Of a DNA stretch of 64,000 nucleotides, positions 1-7,332 are shown piece after piece. The notes under the pieces were generated by a model, which worked only from the letters and a program-made list of their open reading frames with translations, was not told the origin of the DNA and did no database searches. Each line of letters opens with the position of its first letter. Within the stretch, counting starts at the first letter, position 1. The DNA lies in NCBI RefSeq assembly GCF_001685015.1, contig NZ_MAYT01000012.1, positions 1 to 64,000 of the forward strand. The letters run 5' to 3'. A program made the position numbers and the translations under genes. The stretch comes from Pseudobacillus wudalianchiensis. Its GTDB lineage: Bacteria; Bacillota; Bacilli; Bacillales; Domibacillaceae.

Positions 1-229
1 CCGATGTCCGTCCCCAGGCATCTTTAGCCGCATGAGCGGCATCTAACGCCTGTTCAATGTCCTCAGCCTGTGAACGGGCCACTTCACAAAAGACTTCTCC
101 TGTCACCGGCGAAATATTTTCGAAGTACTGTCCACCGATAGGTGCCTGCCATTCTCCATTAATAAAATTTTCATATCGTTTCTTAAAGGTTACTTTTGAC
201 CCTTCCTGGCCTGGATTTGCATAAATCAT
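1..229 (-). CDS. Aldehyde dehydrogenase, AcoD/ExaC-like (N-terminal part, runs off the window)
   Basis: Only the first 76 codons are present. The reading begins MIYANPGQEG and continues through FINGEWQAP and ENISPVTGEVFCEVARS, the N-terminus typical of NAD-dependent acetaldehyde dehydrogenases of the AcoD/ExaC type. The ATG at 229-227 follows a good GGGGGAG ribosome site. The catalytic Cys and Glu lie outside the window, so activity cannot be judged. The family oxidises short aldehydes to acids with NAD in the cytoplasm. A possible -24/-12 promoter (283-268, minus strand) and an 18-bp dyad (332-349) precede it, suggesting sigma-54 control like the operons to the right. It could scavenge acetaldehyde, for example from PhnX chemistry, but that is inference. 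Confidence 0.85.
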   Translation of the reverse strand, partial: MIYANPGQEGSKVTFKKRYENFINGEWQAPIGGQYFENISPVTGEVFCEVARSQAEDIEQALDAAHAAKDAWGRTS

Positions 230-267
230 TGCGACTCCCCCTTTAAAAATAGAAATTTATGAAAGAA

Positions 268-283
268 AGCACTTACAATTCCA
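268..283 (-). promoter_or_regulatory. Possible sigma-54 (-24/-12) promoter for the aldehyde dehydrogenase
   Basis: Read on the minus strand the site is TGGAATTGTAAGTGCT. The invariant GG and GC are spaced 12 bases apart as in TGGCACG-N4-TTGCW, but the C/A and TT positions are weak. It sits about 40 bases upstream of the ATG, a normal distance. It is weaker than the three sites further right. Confidence 0.4.
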
Positions 284-331
284 TAATCTATTTTCTGTAG
301 CCTAAAGTCAAATCATATATTTGGAGTTTAA

Positions 332-349
332 TAGATTGTTAACTATCTA
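332..349. promoter_or_regulatory. 18-bp dyad, possible activator site for the aldehyde dehydrogenase
   Basis: TAGATTGTTAACTATCTA is a perfect inverted repeat apart from one mismatched pair. It lies about 50 bases upstream of the possible -24 element of the leftward gene, so it could be an enhancer for a sigma-54 activator. It also lies in the shared region before katA, so an operator for either gene is possible. Confidence 0.4.
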
Positions 350-422
350 ATAGTCATCTTTTTTTACTAGGCTGTCTCAATTCAGGGATTATTAGTTAAA
401 ATTGAAGATAATCATTACTTAA

Positions 423-437
423 TTAAAATAATTATAA
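423..437. promoter_or_regulatory. PerR box upstream of katA
   Basis: TTAAAATAATTATAA differs from the PerR consensus TTATAATNATTATAA at one position. It lies just upstream of the -35 of the katA promoter. This is the expected arrangement for peroxide-inducible vegetative catalase in Bacillus, where PerR-Fe/Mn represses until oxidised by H2O2. Confidence 0.8.
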
Positions 438-444
438 TTTAGTA

Positions 445-472
445 TTGATTTTTCTTTGAGAGATGTTATTAT
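445..472 (+). promoter_or_regulatory. sigma-A promoter of katA
   Basis: TTGATT (445-450), 16-bp spacer, TATTAT (467-472), with a TGT extension directly before the -10. It is placed between the PerR box and the katA start codon. Confidence 0.6.
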
Positions 473-508
473 TGAGTTACCAACCAAAATTGACGAGGTG
501 ATAGGACA

Positions 509-1960
509 ATGAATAACCGACTAACAACAAGCTGGGGTGCTCCAGTAGGAGATAATCAAAACTCACAAACGGCTGGACAACGCGGACCTACATTAATTCA
601 GGATGTTCATTTACTTGAGAAACTAGCTCATTTCAACCGTGAACGTGTACCTGAGCGGGTGGTTCATGCCAAAGGAGCCGGTGCTCATGGTTATTTTGAA
701 GTGACAAACAGCGAGATTGCTAATTACACAAAAGCAGATTTTCTATCTGAAGCTGGAAAACGCACTCCTCTGTTCGCTCGATTCTCAACTGTAGCAGGTG
801 AAGTCGGTTCTGCAGATACTGTCCGTGATCCGCGTGGTTTTGCTGTGAAGTTTTATACAGACGAGGGCAACTATGATTTAGTTGGAAATAATACTCCTGT
901 TTTCTTTATTCGTGATGCTATCAAATTCCCGGATTTTATCCACACACAAAAGCGAGATCCGCAGACACATTTAAAAAACCCAACAGCTGTTTGGGATTTC
1001 TGGTCATTGTCTCCTGAATCACTGCATCAGGTGACAATCTTAATGTCCGATCGCGGCATTCCGGCAACACTTCGCCATATGCATGGATTTGGAAGTCATA
1101 CGTTCAAATGGGTAAACAAACAAGGGGAAGCAGTATGGGTGAAGTATCATTTTAAAACAGATCAGGGAGTTAAAAACCTGGATGTCGAATTAGCTGCAAA
1201 ATTAGCAGGGGAAAACCCTGATTACCATACAGAGGATTTATTCAACGCCATTGAACAAGGAGATTATCCTTCTTGGACACTTTATGTGCAAATGATGCCG
1301 CTGGAAGACGCGAACACATATAAGTGGGATCCATTTGATGTGACAAAGGTTTGGTCACAAAAAGATTATCCGCTTATTGAAGTTGGAAAGATGGTATTGA
1401 ACCAGAATCCAGAAAATTATTTTGCGGAAGTAGAACAGGCTACATTCTCTCCTGGAACATTTGTCCCTGGAATAGAAGCATCACCTGATAAAATGCTTCA
1501 AGGCCGCTTGTTTGCTTATGCGGATGCTCATCGTTACCGTGTAGGAGTGAATCATAACGCATTGCCAATTAATTCACCCAAATGCCCGGTTCACAATTAT
1601 CAGCGTGACGGCCAAATGCGTTTTGATGGCAACGGCGGGAAGTCTGTTTATTATGAACCAAATAGCTTTGGCGGCCCAAAAGAAGTACCAGAAGCGAATA
1701 TGACACCGTTCGAGGTAACAGGACAGGCGGGCACGCATAACTATAATCATGACGACCATTATACACAGGCCGGTGATCTCTACCGTTTAATGAGTGAAGA
1801 AGAGAGGGCACGCCTTGTAGCAAACATTGTCGGTGCAATGAAACCAGTAAAAAGTGAAGAAATTAAACTTCGTCAGATCAGCCATTTTTATAAAGCAGAT
1901 CTAGAATACGGTACACGCATAGCTGAGGGGCTTGGTCTTTCTGTGCCGCAGGAAGCATAA
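509..1960 (+). CDS. katA: Vegetative catalase KatA
   Basis: This 483-residue, single-domain, haem-containing (clade 3, small-subunit) catalase splits hydrogen peroxide into water and oxygen in the cytoplasm. The distal His lies in [17 protein letters not shown], the active-site Asn in [14 protein letters not shown], and the proximal haem Tyr in the [12 protein letters not shown] stretch. Length is normal for the family and no residue appears missing. The start has a GAGGTGATAGG ribosome site. A near-consensus PerR box and a sigma-A promoter precede it, which fits peroxide induction. The small ORF downstream (1986-2141) is probably cotranscribed before the terminator at 2177. A second, much larger catalase lies at 33797 with a sigma-B promoter, so the window carries the two classical Bacillus catalase control modes. 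Confidence 0.97.
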   Translation: MNNRLTTSWGAPVGDNQNSQTAGQRGPTLIQDVHLLEKLAHFNRERVPERVVHAKGAGAHGYFEVTNSEIANYTKADFLSEAGKRTPLFARFSTVAGEVGSADTVRDPRGFAVKFYTDEGNYDLVGNNTPVFFIRDAIKFPDFIHTQKRDPQTHLKNPTAVWDFWSLSPESLHQVTILMSDRGIPATLRHMHGFGSHTFKWVNKQGEAVWVKYHFKTDQGVKNLDVELAAKLAGENPDYHTEDLFNAIEQGDYPSWTLYVQMMPLEDANTYKWDPFDVTKVWSQKDYPLIEVGKMVLNQNPENYFAEVEQATFSPGTFVPGIEASPDKMLQGRLFAYADAHRYRVGVNHNALPINSPKCPVHNYQRDGQMRFDGNGGKSVYYEPNSFGGPKEVPEANMTPFEVTGQAGTHNYNHDDHYTQAGDLYRLMSEEERARLVANIVGAMKPVKSEEIKLRQISHFYKADLEYGTRIAEGLGLSVPQEA

Positions 1961-1985
1961 GAATAAATAAAAAGGAGTGAGAGGA

Positions 1986-2141
1986 ATGGAAAGAAAACTT
2001 AATGAGCAAGTTGCTATTAAAAAGGTAGATGAACACTTTTGCGTAGTGAGAGAAGATAAAGGGAATAAAAAGAATATTGAGCTATGCTTCTATTCTTTGA
2101 TGGATGCTTTATCTTACGCTTCGGAACGTAACTATGGCTAA
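1986..2141 (+). CDS. Small uncharacterised protein cotranscribed with katA (51 aa)
   Basis: A short ORF starting MERKLNEQVAIKKVDEHF and ending in SYASERNYG. An excellent AAGGAGTGAGAGG ribosome site lies just before the ATG, and a strong terminator follows 35 bases after the stop, so it looks translated and part of the katA transcript. It has two Cys residues (19 and 34), no membrane segment and a mixed-charge composition. I do not recognise the family. The coupling to katA suggests a role in peroxide stress, but nothing in the sequence shows one. Confidence 0.65.
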   Translation: MERKLNEQVAIKKVDEHFCVVREDKGNKKNIELCFYSLMDALSYASERNYG

Positions 2142-2176
2142 TTGCACACACTCATTTTATTAACATTCGATTTGAA

Positions 2177-2210
2177 CCCTACAAAGAGAAAACTCTTTGT
2201 AGGGTTTTTT
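2177..2210 (+). terminator. Rho-independent terminator after katA
   Basis: Perfect 12-bp stem CCCTACAAAGAG / CTCTTTGTAGGG with an AAAA loop followed by six T residues. Confidence 0.95.
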
Positions 2211-2356
2211 GAGTTCTATTAAAGATGAATGTTGTTTTTTAATGGTTGATTAGAGTGGAAGGAGGCGTTTCTTGGTGAAAGTATACGCAACGAGGGGGGC
2301 TCACAGGCAATCTGCAACGAAAACCAACAACCAAACATAATAAAATCTATTTTTTA
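2211..2356 (+). other. Upstream half of the 323-base gap before pxpB1
   Basis: The gap from 2211 to 2533 holds the tandem dyads and sigma-54 promoter listed separately. In its first half I see only one candidate: a 21-codon ORF (TTG 2272 or GTG 2275 to TAA 2340) behind a strong GGAAGGAGG site at 2258-2266. It resembles nothing I know and may be a chance ORF or a decayed gene start. Confidence 0.3.
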
Positions 2357-2391
2357 TTTCATTTATGAAAGAAAAAATTTCATAAATGAAA
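2357..2391. promoter_or_regulatory. Tandem palindromes, likely activator-binding (UAS) site
   Basis: TTTCATTTATGAAA (2357-2370) and TTTCATAAATGAAA (2378-2391) are exact reverse complements of each other, and each is itself nearly palindromic. Their centres are 21 bp apart, two helical turns, so they face the same side of the DNA. They lie 75-110 bases upstream of the -24 element at 2465, the usual position for sigma-54 enhancer sites. The candidate binder is the activator encoded at 15155. Confidence 0.75.
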
Positions 2392-2464
2392 GATTTTGAT
2401 TCCTAGAAAAAGAAAAAATTGCCTCCTTTGTCAGAATAGTTTAAAAAATATCACGAAAAATAAA

Positions 2465-2482
2465 TTGGTATGAATGTTGCAT
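2465..2482 (+). promoter_or_regulatory. sigma-54 promoter of the pxp/Mo-hydroxylase operon
   Basis: TTGGTATGAATGTTGCAT matches the -24/-12 consensus YTGGCACGN4TTGCW with GG (2467-2468) and GC (2479-2480) exactly 12 bases apart. Transcription would start near 2491, leaving about 40 bases to the TTG start of pxpB1. No comparable sigma-A promoter is visible in the same place. Confidence 0.8.
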
Positions 2483-2533
2483 TTACTAATATGTATGGAA
2501 GAGTGAGAAATTAATTGAGCGAGGTGAAGTGAA

Positions 2534-3403
2534 TTGACCCGTTACGAGTATGGTGGTGACGAGTTTATTTTTGTGGAATTATCTGAATCTATGAGTCTGG
2601 AAGCGAACTTTCAGGCGATGGCTATTACGAAACAATTAAGAGAAGAGAAACTGCCAGGCATATTAGATATTTGCCCTTCTAACGCTTCTTACATGGTTCG
2701 CTTTAAACCAGAAGACATTCATCCAGATAAACTGATTTCAAAATTGAAAGAATTAGAGCAGTCTGTGTCTGTTGATGATTTTAATATTTCATCGAGAGTT
2801 GTAGATGTACCGATTTTGTTCGATGATCCTTGGACAAATGAAGCGTTAATGCGTTTTAGAGACCGTCATCAGGATCCGACATCGACAGATTTAGAATACG
2901 CGGCCCGGATTAATGGATTTGATTCAAAAGAAGAGTTGATCAAAGCAATAACGGATTATCCTTATCTTGTATCGATGATCGGCTTTGTTCCGGGGCTGCC
3001 TTGGTGTTATCAAATGGTGCCGCGTGAGCAGCAGATTGAGGTGCCGAAGTATGTTCGTCCGCGTACGTATACACCAGAGCGGGCTTTCGGATTTGGCGGT
3101 GCTTTTGCGGTTATTTACCCAGTGCAGGGAGCAGGAGGCTATCAATTGTTCGGAATTGCTGCGGCACCGATTTATCAAAAAGAGCAGCGGCTCTATGATT
3201 TCAAAGATTCCATCACCTTCCCGAGACAGGGAGACATTTTTAGATATCGAAGCATCACAATGGAGGAATTCCAATCCATTGAAAAACAAGTAGAGGATGG
3301 CACGTTCCGCTACTTAACGAGAGACATTACGTTTAAACCGCAAGAGGTGCTGGAAAATCCAAAAGCATTTTCTGATGAAGTTCTAGGGGGGTTGTATGCA
3401 TGA
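2534..3403 (+). CDS. pxpB: PxpB-like biotin-dependent carboxyltransferase subunit (copy 1)
   Basis: The 289-residue protein belongs to the KipI/PxpB (allophanate hydrolase subunit 1-like) family. It carries a GDEFIFVELSESM start, PGILDICPSNASYMVRF, then a YPYLVSMIGFVPGLPW segment and AFGFGGAFAVIYPVQGAGGYQL. With PxpC it forms the carboxyltransferase-like pair acting on a cyclic amide; in E. coli PxpABC is an ATP-dependent 5-oxoprolinase. It is about 50 residues longer than common PxpB, with an insertion around FRDRHQDP and a longer C-terminus, as in copy 2 at 17221. The TTG start has an AGGTGA ribosome site. It is first in an operon with a biotin carrier and biotin carboxylase, so a carboxylation mechanism is likely; the true substrate is unknown. 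Confidence 0.85.
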   Translation: MTRYEYGGDEFIFVELSESMSLEANFQAMAITKQLREEKLPGILDICPSNASYMVRFKPEDIHPDKLISKLKELEQSVSVDDFNISSRVVDVPILFDDPWTNEALMRFRDRHQDPTSTDLEYAARINGFDSKEELIKAITDYPYLVSMIGFVPGLPWCYQMVPREQQIEVPKYVRPRTYTPERAFGFGGAFAVIYPVQGAGGYQLFGIAAAPIYQKEQRLYDFKDSITFPRQGDIFRYRSITMEEFQSIEKQVEDGTFRYLTRDITFKPQEVLENPKAFSDEVLGGLYA

Positions 3404-4377
3404 TTAAAGTGATTCAGCCCGGTTTGCAGACGACAGTGCAGGATCATGGAAGAATCGGCTACTACGAAGTAGGCATGCCGCCATCAGGAGCGATGGATAA
3501 GTATTCTTACACAGCTGCCAATATACTGGTCGGCAACGATGAAAACGCGGCCGCACTTGAAATTACTTACATGGGACCTGTTCTTGAGTTCCATCAGGAC
3601 GCCGTTATCGCTTTGACTGGAGGAGAAATTCCGCCAAAAGTGAACGGGCAGCCTGTGCCGATGTGGGAGACTTTGGCTGTAAAAGCAGGGGACCAGCTGT
3701 CATTTGATTTTGTAAAACAAGGAGCTCGTGTTTATTTGGCAGTAGCAGGCGGGATTGATGTGCCGCTCATTATGGATTCTCGTTCTACTTACACGCTATG
3801 CGGGATTGGCGGGCTAGATGGCCGTCCGCTGCAGGCTGGTGACGAGCTGAAGATCGGCTATGAGGTGAAGCATCAAGTAAAAATAGGCACACGTATACAG
3901 GATGAGCTTATCCCGACCTTTTCAAAAACAAATGAAATTCGAGTGGTCGTTGGGCTATGCAGCTATCGGCTTACTGAGGAAAGTAAGGAGCGTTTCTTTT
4001 CTATCGACTGGACGGTTACCCCAGAAGCCAATCGTGTTGGTTACCGTTTCAAAGGGGAGCGCTTGAACTTTGTAGAACGAGAGCAGCCATTCGGTGCCGG
4101 CAGCAATCCATCCAACGTAGTGGATCTCGGTTATCCGATTGGATCTATTCAAGTTCCGGATGGTGTGGAGCCAATTGCGTTATTAAACGACGCTGTAACA
4201 GGCGGAGGCTATGCAACAATTTGTACGATTATCAGCACGGATTTAAACAAAATGGCCCAAATCAAAACAAATGAAAAAGTTCGCTTCGTTGCTGTCAGCA
4301 TTGAAGAAGCATTGCAGGCGAGAAAAGAATACAAAGATAAAGTGGCACAAATGAAACAGCAATTACAACTGTCATAG
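3400..4377 (+). CDS. pxpC: PxpC-like biotin-dependent carboxyltransferase subunit (copy 1)
   Basis: The 325-residue protein is a member of the KipA/PxpC (allophanate hydrolase subunit 2-like) family. Visible signatures are an N-terminal GLQTTVQDHGRIGYYEVGMPPSGAMD, ALTGGEIPPKVNG, VAGGIDVP, the NRVGYRFKGERL stretch and the C-terminal ALLNDAVTGGGYATI. Length is normal. It pairs with PxpB to form the carboxyltransferase-like enzyme, related to the carboxyltransferase part of urea carboxylase. The start overlaps the pxpB stop by 4 bases (ATGA), implying coupled translation and a fixed subunit ratio. The next genes are a biotin carrier and a biotin carboxylase, supporting a biotin-dependent reaction on a lactam or similar amide. 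A paralogue lies at 18106. Confidence 0.86.
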   Translation: MIKVIQPGLQTTVQDHGRIGYYEVGMPPSGAMDKYSYTAANILVGNDENAAALEITYMGPVLEFHQDAVIALTGGEIPPKVNGQPVPMWETLAVKAGDQLSFDFVKQGARVYLAVAGGIDVPLIMDSRSTYTLCGIGGLDGRPLQAGDELKIGYEVKHQVKIGTRIQDELIPTFSKTNEIRVVVGLCSYRLTEESKERFFSIDWTVTPEANRVGYRFKGERLNFVEREQPFGAGSNPSNVVDLGYPIGSIQVPDGVEPIALLNDAVTGGGYATICTIISTDLNKMAQIKTNEKVRFVAVSIEEALQARKEYKDKVAQMKQQLQLS

Positions 4378-4389
4378 GAGGAATGATGA

Positions 4390-4641
4390 ATGCCTAGTAC
4401 AAAAAGCCAAGTACTTTCACCGATTCCGGGAGTGTTCTACCGCAAACCGGCACCCGACAAAGAAGTATTTATTAAAGAAGGCGACGCTGTGAAATCCGGA
4501 GACGTCATCGGCTTAGTTGAAGTAATGAAAAACTTTTATGAGATTAAAGCCGAAACGGATGGAGTGCTTGAAAGCTTCCTAGTTAACGAGGAAGATATTT
4601 TAGACGCAGGACAAGAAATCGCTGTTATATCAGTCCAATAA
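4390..4641 (+). CDS. Biotin carboxyl carrier protein (AccB-like)
   Basis: This 83-residue protein is a single biotinyl/lipoyl domain: SPIPGVFYRKPAPDKEVFIKEGDAVKSGDVIGLVEVMKN and a closing half with DGVLESFLVNEEDILDAGQEI. The predicted biotinylated Lys47 lies in EVMKN rather than the usual EAMKM, so the motif is slightly altered but keeps M-K. It lacks the long linker of fatty-acid AccB proteins, which fits a dedicated carrier for a catabolic carboxylase. It would shuttle carboxybiotin from the biotin carboxylase encoded next to the PxpB/PxpC carboxyltransferase. It needs the host BirA ligase. It has a GGAGGAATG ribosome site 12 bases after pxpC. Confidence 0.9.
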   Translation: MPSTKSQVLSPIPGVFYRKPAPDKEVFIKEGDAVKSGDVIGLVEVMKNFYEIKAETDGVLESFLVNEEDILDAGQEIAVISVQ

Positions 4642-4671
4642 CGAAGCAGAAATTTTTAGTGGAGGAGACCT

Positions 4672-6018
4672 ATGTCATATTTCAGCAAAGTATTGATCGC
4701 TAATAGAGGTGAGATCGCAAGAAGAATTATCCGGACATGTCATCGGCTCGGCATCCAGACTGTGGCTGTTTATTCAGAGGCGGATGCCCAGGCGCCATTT
4801 GTCAGCGAGGCATCAGAGGCTGTTTGCATCGGTCCGGCTCAAGCTAAAAAGAGCTACTTGGATGTAGAAAAGGTAATTCAAGCAGCTAAGCAAACAAGAG
4901 CAGAAGCCATTCATCCCGGCTATGGTTTTTTATCAGAAAATCCGCAATTCGCTGAACGCTGTGAAGCAGAAGGCATTGTCTTTATCGGGCCTTCCGCTGA
5001 TGTCATAAAAAGAATGGGATCGAAGCTTGAGGCGAGATCGGAAATGCAAAAAGCTGGAGTGCCTGTCGTTCCCGGTTCTGCGGGACAAATCGGCTCGGTG
5101 GAAGAAGCGGCAGCATTGGCCGAGGAACTCGGCTATCCGCTTATGCTGAAGGCAAGCGCTGGCGGAGGCGGAATCGGCATGCAGCTTGTCCGGGACCAGG
5201 AAGAGCTCGAGAAAGCTTTCCATTCAACTGTACAGAAAGCAGAATCATTTTTTAATGACGGGGCCGTCTTTCTCGAAAAGTGGGTTGCCGATCCTCGTCA
5301 TATTGAAGTACAAGTGGCAGCCGACCGCTTTGGAAATGTCGTTCATTTGTATGAAAGAGAATGTTCCATTCAGCGCAGAAATCAAAAGGTGATAGAAGAA
5401 AGTCCTTCTCCATTTCTAGATGAATCTCTTCGCCAGCAATTATTGGAGGCGGCTGTCCGGGGAGTAAAGGAAATGGGTTACACCAATGCTGGTACGATGG
5501 AGTTTATATTTGATGGAGACAAGAACTTTTATTTCTTGGAGATGAATACACGGCTGCAAGTAGAGCATCCGGTGACAGAAGAAATTACAGGGGTAGACCT
5601 CGTTGAATGGCAGTTAAAAATAGCCGCTGGACATGAACTTCCGCTTCGTCAGGAGGAAATAAAGAAGGCGGGACATTCCATCGAATGCCGGCTTTATGCG
5701 GAAGATCCAAAGACGTTCTTTCCTTCACCAGGCACAATCAATCAGCTGCAGCTGCCCGAAGAAGAAGTAAGGTTGGATTTTGGCGTAATAGAAGGCAGCG
5801 TTGTTTCGCCGTTTTATGATCCGATGATCGGTAAAATCATTGTTCATGGAACAGAACGCCTAGAAGCTATTAAGAAGATGGAACAAGCCTTAGCAGAAAT
5901 TGAAGTTCAGGGACTGAAAACAAATCTTCCGCTTTTAGAGTCTATCATGAGGAACGATCAATTTAAGAGTGGAGATTACACAACGCAATTTTTAGAAAAA
6001 ACAGAAATTTTGTCCTAG
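4672..6018 (+). CDS. Biotin carboxylase (AccC-like)
   Basis: The 448-residue ATP-grasp enzyme carboxylates biotin on the carrier using ATP and bicarbonate. The N-terminal ANRGEIARRIIRTCHRLGI, the KASAGGGGIGMQ glycine loop, EKWVADPRHIEVQV, ERECSIQRRNQKV and MNTRLQVEHPVTEEITG are all intact. Length matches AccC of fatty-acid synthesis, but position between the carrier and pxpA in a catabolic operon indicates a dedicated subunit. It probably serves both PxpB/PxpC pairs of this cluster because no second biotin carboxylase is seen. The closest wrong call would be housekeeping acetyl-CoA carboxylase; the operon argues against it. Confidence 0.92.
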   Translation: MSYFSKVLIANRGEIARRIIRTCHRLGIQTVAVYSEADAQAPFVSEASEAVCIGPAQAKKSYLDVEKVIQAAKQTRAEAIHPGYGFLSENPQFAERCEAEGIVFIGPSADVIKRMGSKLEARSEMQKAGVPVVPGSAGQIGSVEEAAALAEELGYPLMLKASAGGGGIGMQLVRDQEELEKAFHSTVQKAESFFNDGAVFLEKWVADPRHIEVQVAADRFGNVVHLYERECSIQRRNQKVIEESPSPFLDESLRQQLLEAAVRGVKEMGYTNAGTMEFIFDGDKNFYFLEMNTRLQVEHPVTEEITGVDLVEWQLKIAAGHELPLRQEEIKKAGHSIECRLYAEDPKTFFPSPGTINQLQLPEEEVRLDFGVIEGSVVSPFYDPMIGKIIVHGTERLEAIKKMEQALAEIEVQGLKTNLPLLESIMRNDQFKSGDYTTQFLEKTEILS

Positions 6019-6030
6019 GAGGTGAACGGA

Positions 6031-6798
6031 ATGCATAAGGTCGACTTGAACTGCGACATGGGAGAAAGCTTTGGGCTCTATGAGCTGGGAAACGACGAGG
6101 AAATGATGCAATACATTACTTCTGCTAATATTGCCTGCGGTTTTCACGGGGGTGATCCCCATGTTATGCGAAAAACGGTGGAGCTCGCAAAAAAATATGA
6201 TGTAGGGATTGGTGCGCACCCCTCATTTCCGGACTTATTGGGCTTTGGTCGCCGGTATATGACATGTACACCAGCTGAAGTAAAAGATTACGTCACATAC
6301 CAATTGGGAGCTTTACGCGAATTTTGCCGGACAACAAATGTGAAAATGCAGCATTGTAAACCACACGGTGCCCTTTTTATGAAAGCGATGGAAGACAAAC
6401 AGCTGGCGCGATCCATTCTCGAAGCCATCCATGAAACAGACCAAGATATGATTGTGTTTGCTCTTAATCAATCAGAAGTATACGAAGAAGCCATTAGAAT
6501 GGGCGTGCCGGTAGCAAAAGAAGCCTATTCCGACCGTGAACATACGGAGAGTGGTTCTATCGTCTTAACGAGAAGAGGATCGGAAATCAATGACTATGAA
6601 GCGCTGGCGAATCGCGTCGTTCGAATGGTGAAAGAGGAGCGAGTAGTCACGTACGACGGCAAGGATGTTTCGATCCAGGCAGAGACGATTTGCATTCATG
6701 GTGACACACCGGGTGCTCCGGCATTAGCGAAAGCGATTACAGCAGCTTTAAAAGCTGGCGGCGTTGAAATTGTACCAATCAAAACGATCATAAAATAA
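6031..6798 (+). CDS. pxpA: PxpA/LamB/YcsF family 5-oxoprolinase or lactam hydrolase subunit
   Basis: The 255-residue protein shows the family start VDLNCDMGESFG, ANIACGFHGGDP, GAHPSFPDLLGFGRR and the CKPHGALF segment, so the metal-binding TIM-like fold appears intact. In E. coli PxpA is needed with PxpBC for cleavage of 5-oxoproline to glutamate; the fungal relative LamB is required for 2-pyrrolidinone use. Here it lies directly after biotin carboxylase, so it probably opens the carboxylated ring. I place the start at ATG 6031 because AGGAGGTGA ends five bases before it; the upstream in-frame GTG lies inside that ribosome site. Confidence 0.9.
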   Translation: MHKVDLNCDMGESFGLYELGNDEEMMQYITSANIACGFHGGDPHVMRKTVELAKKYDVGIGAHPSFPDLLGFGRRYMTCTPAEVKDYVTYQLGALREFCRTTNVKMQHCKPHGALFMKAMEDKQLARSILEAIHETDQDMIVFALNQSEVYEEAIRMGVPVAKEAYSDREHTESGSIVLTRRGSEINDYEALANRVVRMVKEERVVTYDGKDVSIQAETICIHGDTPGAPALAKAITAALKAGGVEIVPIKTIIK

Positions 6799-6851
6799 TA
6801 GGATGTAAGTTTACGAATGAAGATCAATGTATTAGGAAGGAGAATGTGCTG

Positions 6852-7304
6852 TTGAATATTGAATCCTCACATACTTTTAAGGGAGTTTCACGGGAGCTGC
6901 TATGGAAAACACTTCAAAACAAAGAGGCACTGCGGCGGTCGTTGCCCGGTTGCCAATCATTTGAGGAGGTGGAAGACAACGTATTTAATGCGGAGCTTGG
7001 CATCAATATCGGACCAGTGAAAGGCGCTTTCACAGGTGTTGTCCGCCAAGTAGATATTAACGAGCCGGAATCCTACCGCCTGCTTCTTGAAGGAAAGGGA
7101 AAACCTGGTGAGATTGATGCGGATGCTCAAATGAGCCTTGAGGAGACTGATGAGGGAACGATACTGACTTGCCGGGCAGACGTGAAAGTAACAGGTGTTT
7201 TGGCGGCTGTAGGACAGCGGGTTATGGGAGGCGTAGCCAAGGTTATACTCGGACAGTTTTTCAAAGACATTCAAAAGGAAACAAAGGAAATGGCTAAGCT
7301 TTAA
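6852..7304 (+). CDS. CoxG-like SRPBCC protein
   Basis: About 150 residues of the CoxG/START-like (SRPBCC) fold: SHTFKGVSRELLWKTLQNKEALRRSLPGCQ at the start, a GPVKGAFTGVV strand and CRADVKVTGVLAAVGQRV near the end. CoxG is found in Mo-hydroxylase clusters and has been linked to membrane anchoring of CO dehydrogenase. It is the first gene of the Mo-hydroxylase part. The TTG at 6852 is the better start, nine bases after AAGGAG; GTG 6846 is too close to it. There is a 47-base gap after pxpA with no terminator, so the two halves of the cluster appear to be one transcript. Confidence 0.8.
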   Translation: MNIESSHTFKGVSRELLWKTLQNKEALRRSLPGCQSFEEVEDNVFNAELGINIGPVKGAFTGVVRQVDINEPESYRLLLEGKGKPGEIDADAQMSLEETDEGTILTCRADVKVTGVLAAVGQRVMGGVAKVILGQFFKDIQKETKEMAKL

Positions 7305-7332
7305 TCTTGAAATTATTCAGGGGGTGCAATGA

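Noticed and set aside
2272-2340. 21-codon ORF with a strong ribosome site upstream of the tandem dyads
   Set aside because: It lies upstream of the mapped sigma-54 site, is very short and has no recognisable sequence; I list it only as a possible remnant.
2534-6798. Reading the first five genes as acetyl-CoA carboxylase
   Set aside because: The carrier lacks the usual linker, no AccA/AccD subunits are present, and PxpB/PxpC/PxpA neighbours indicate a cyclic-amide carboxylase.
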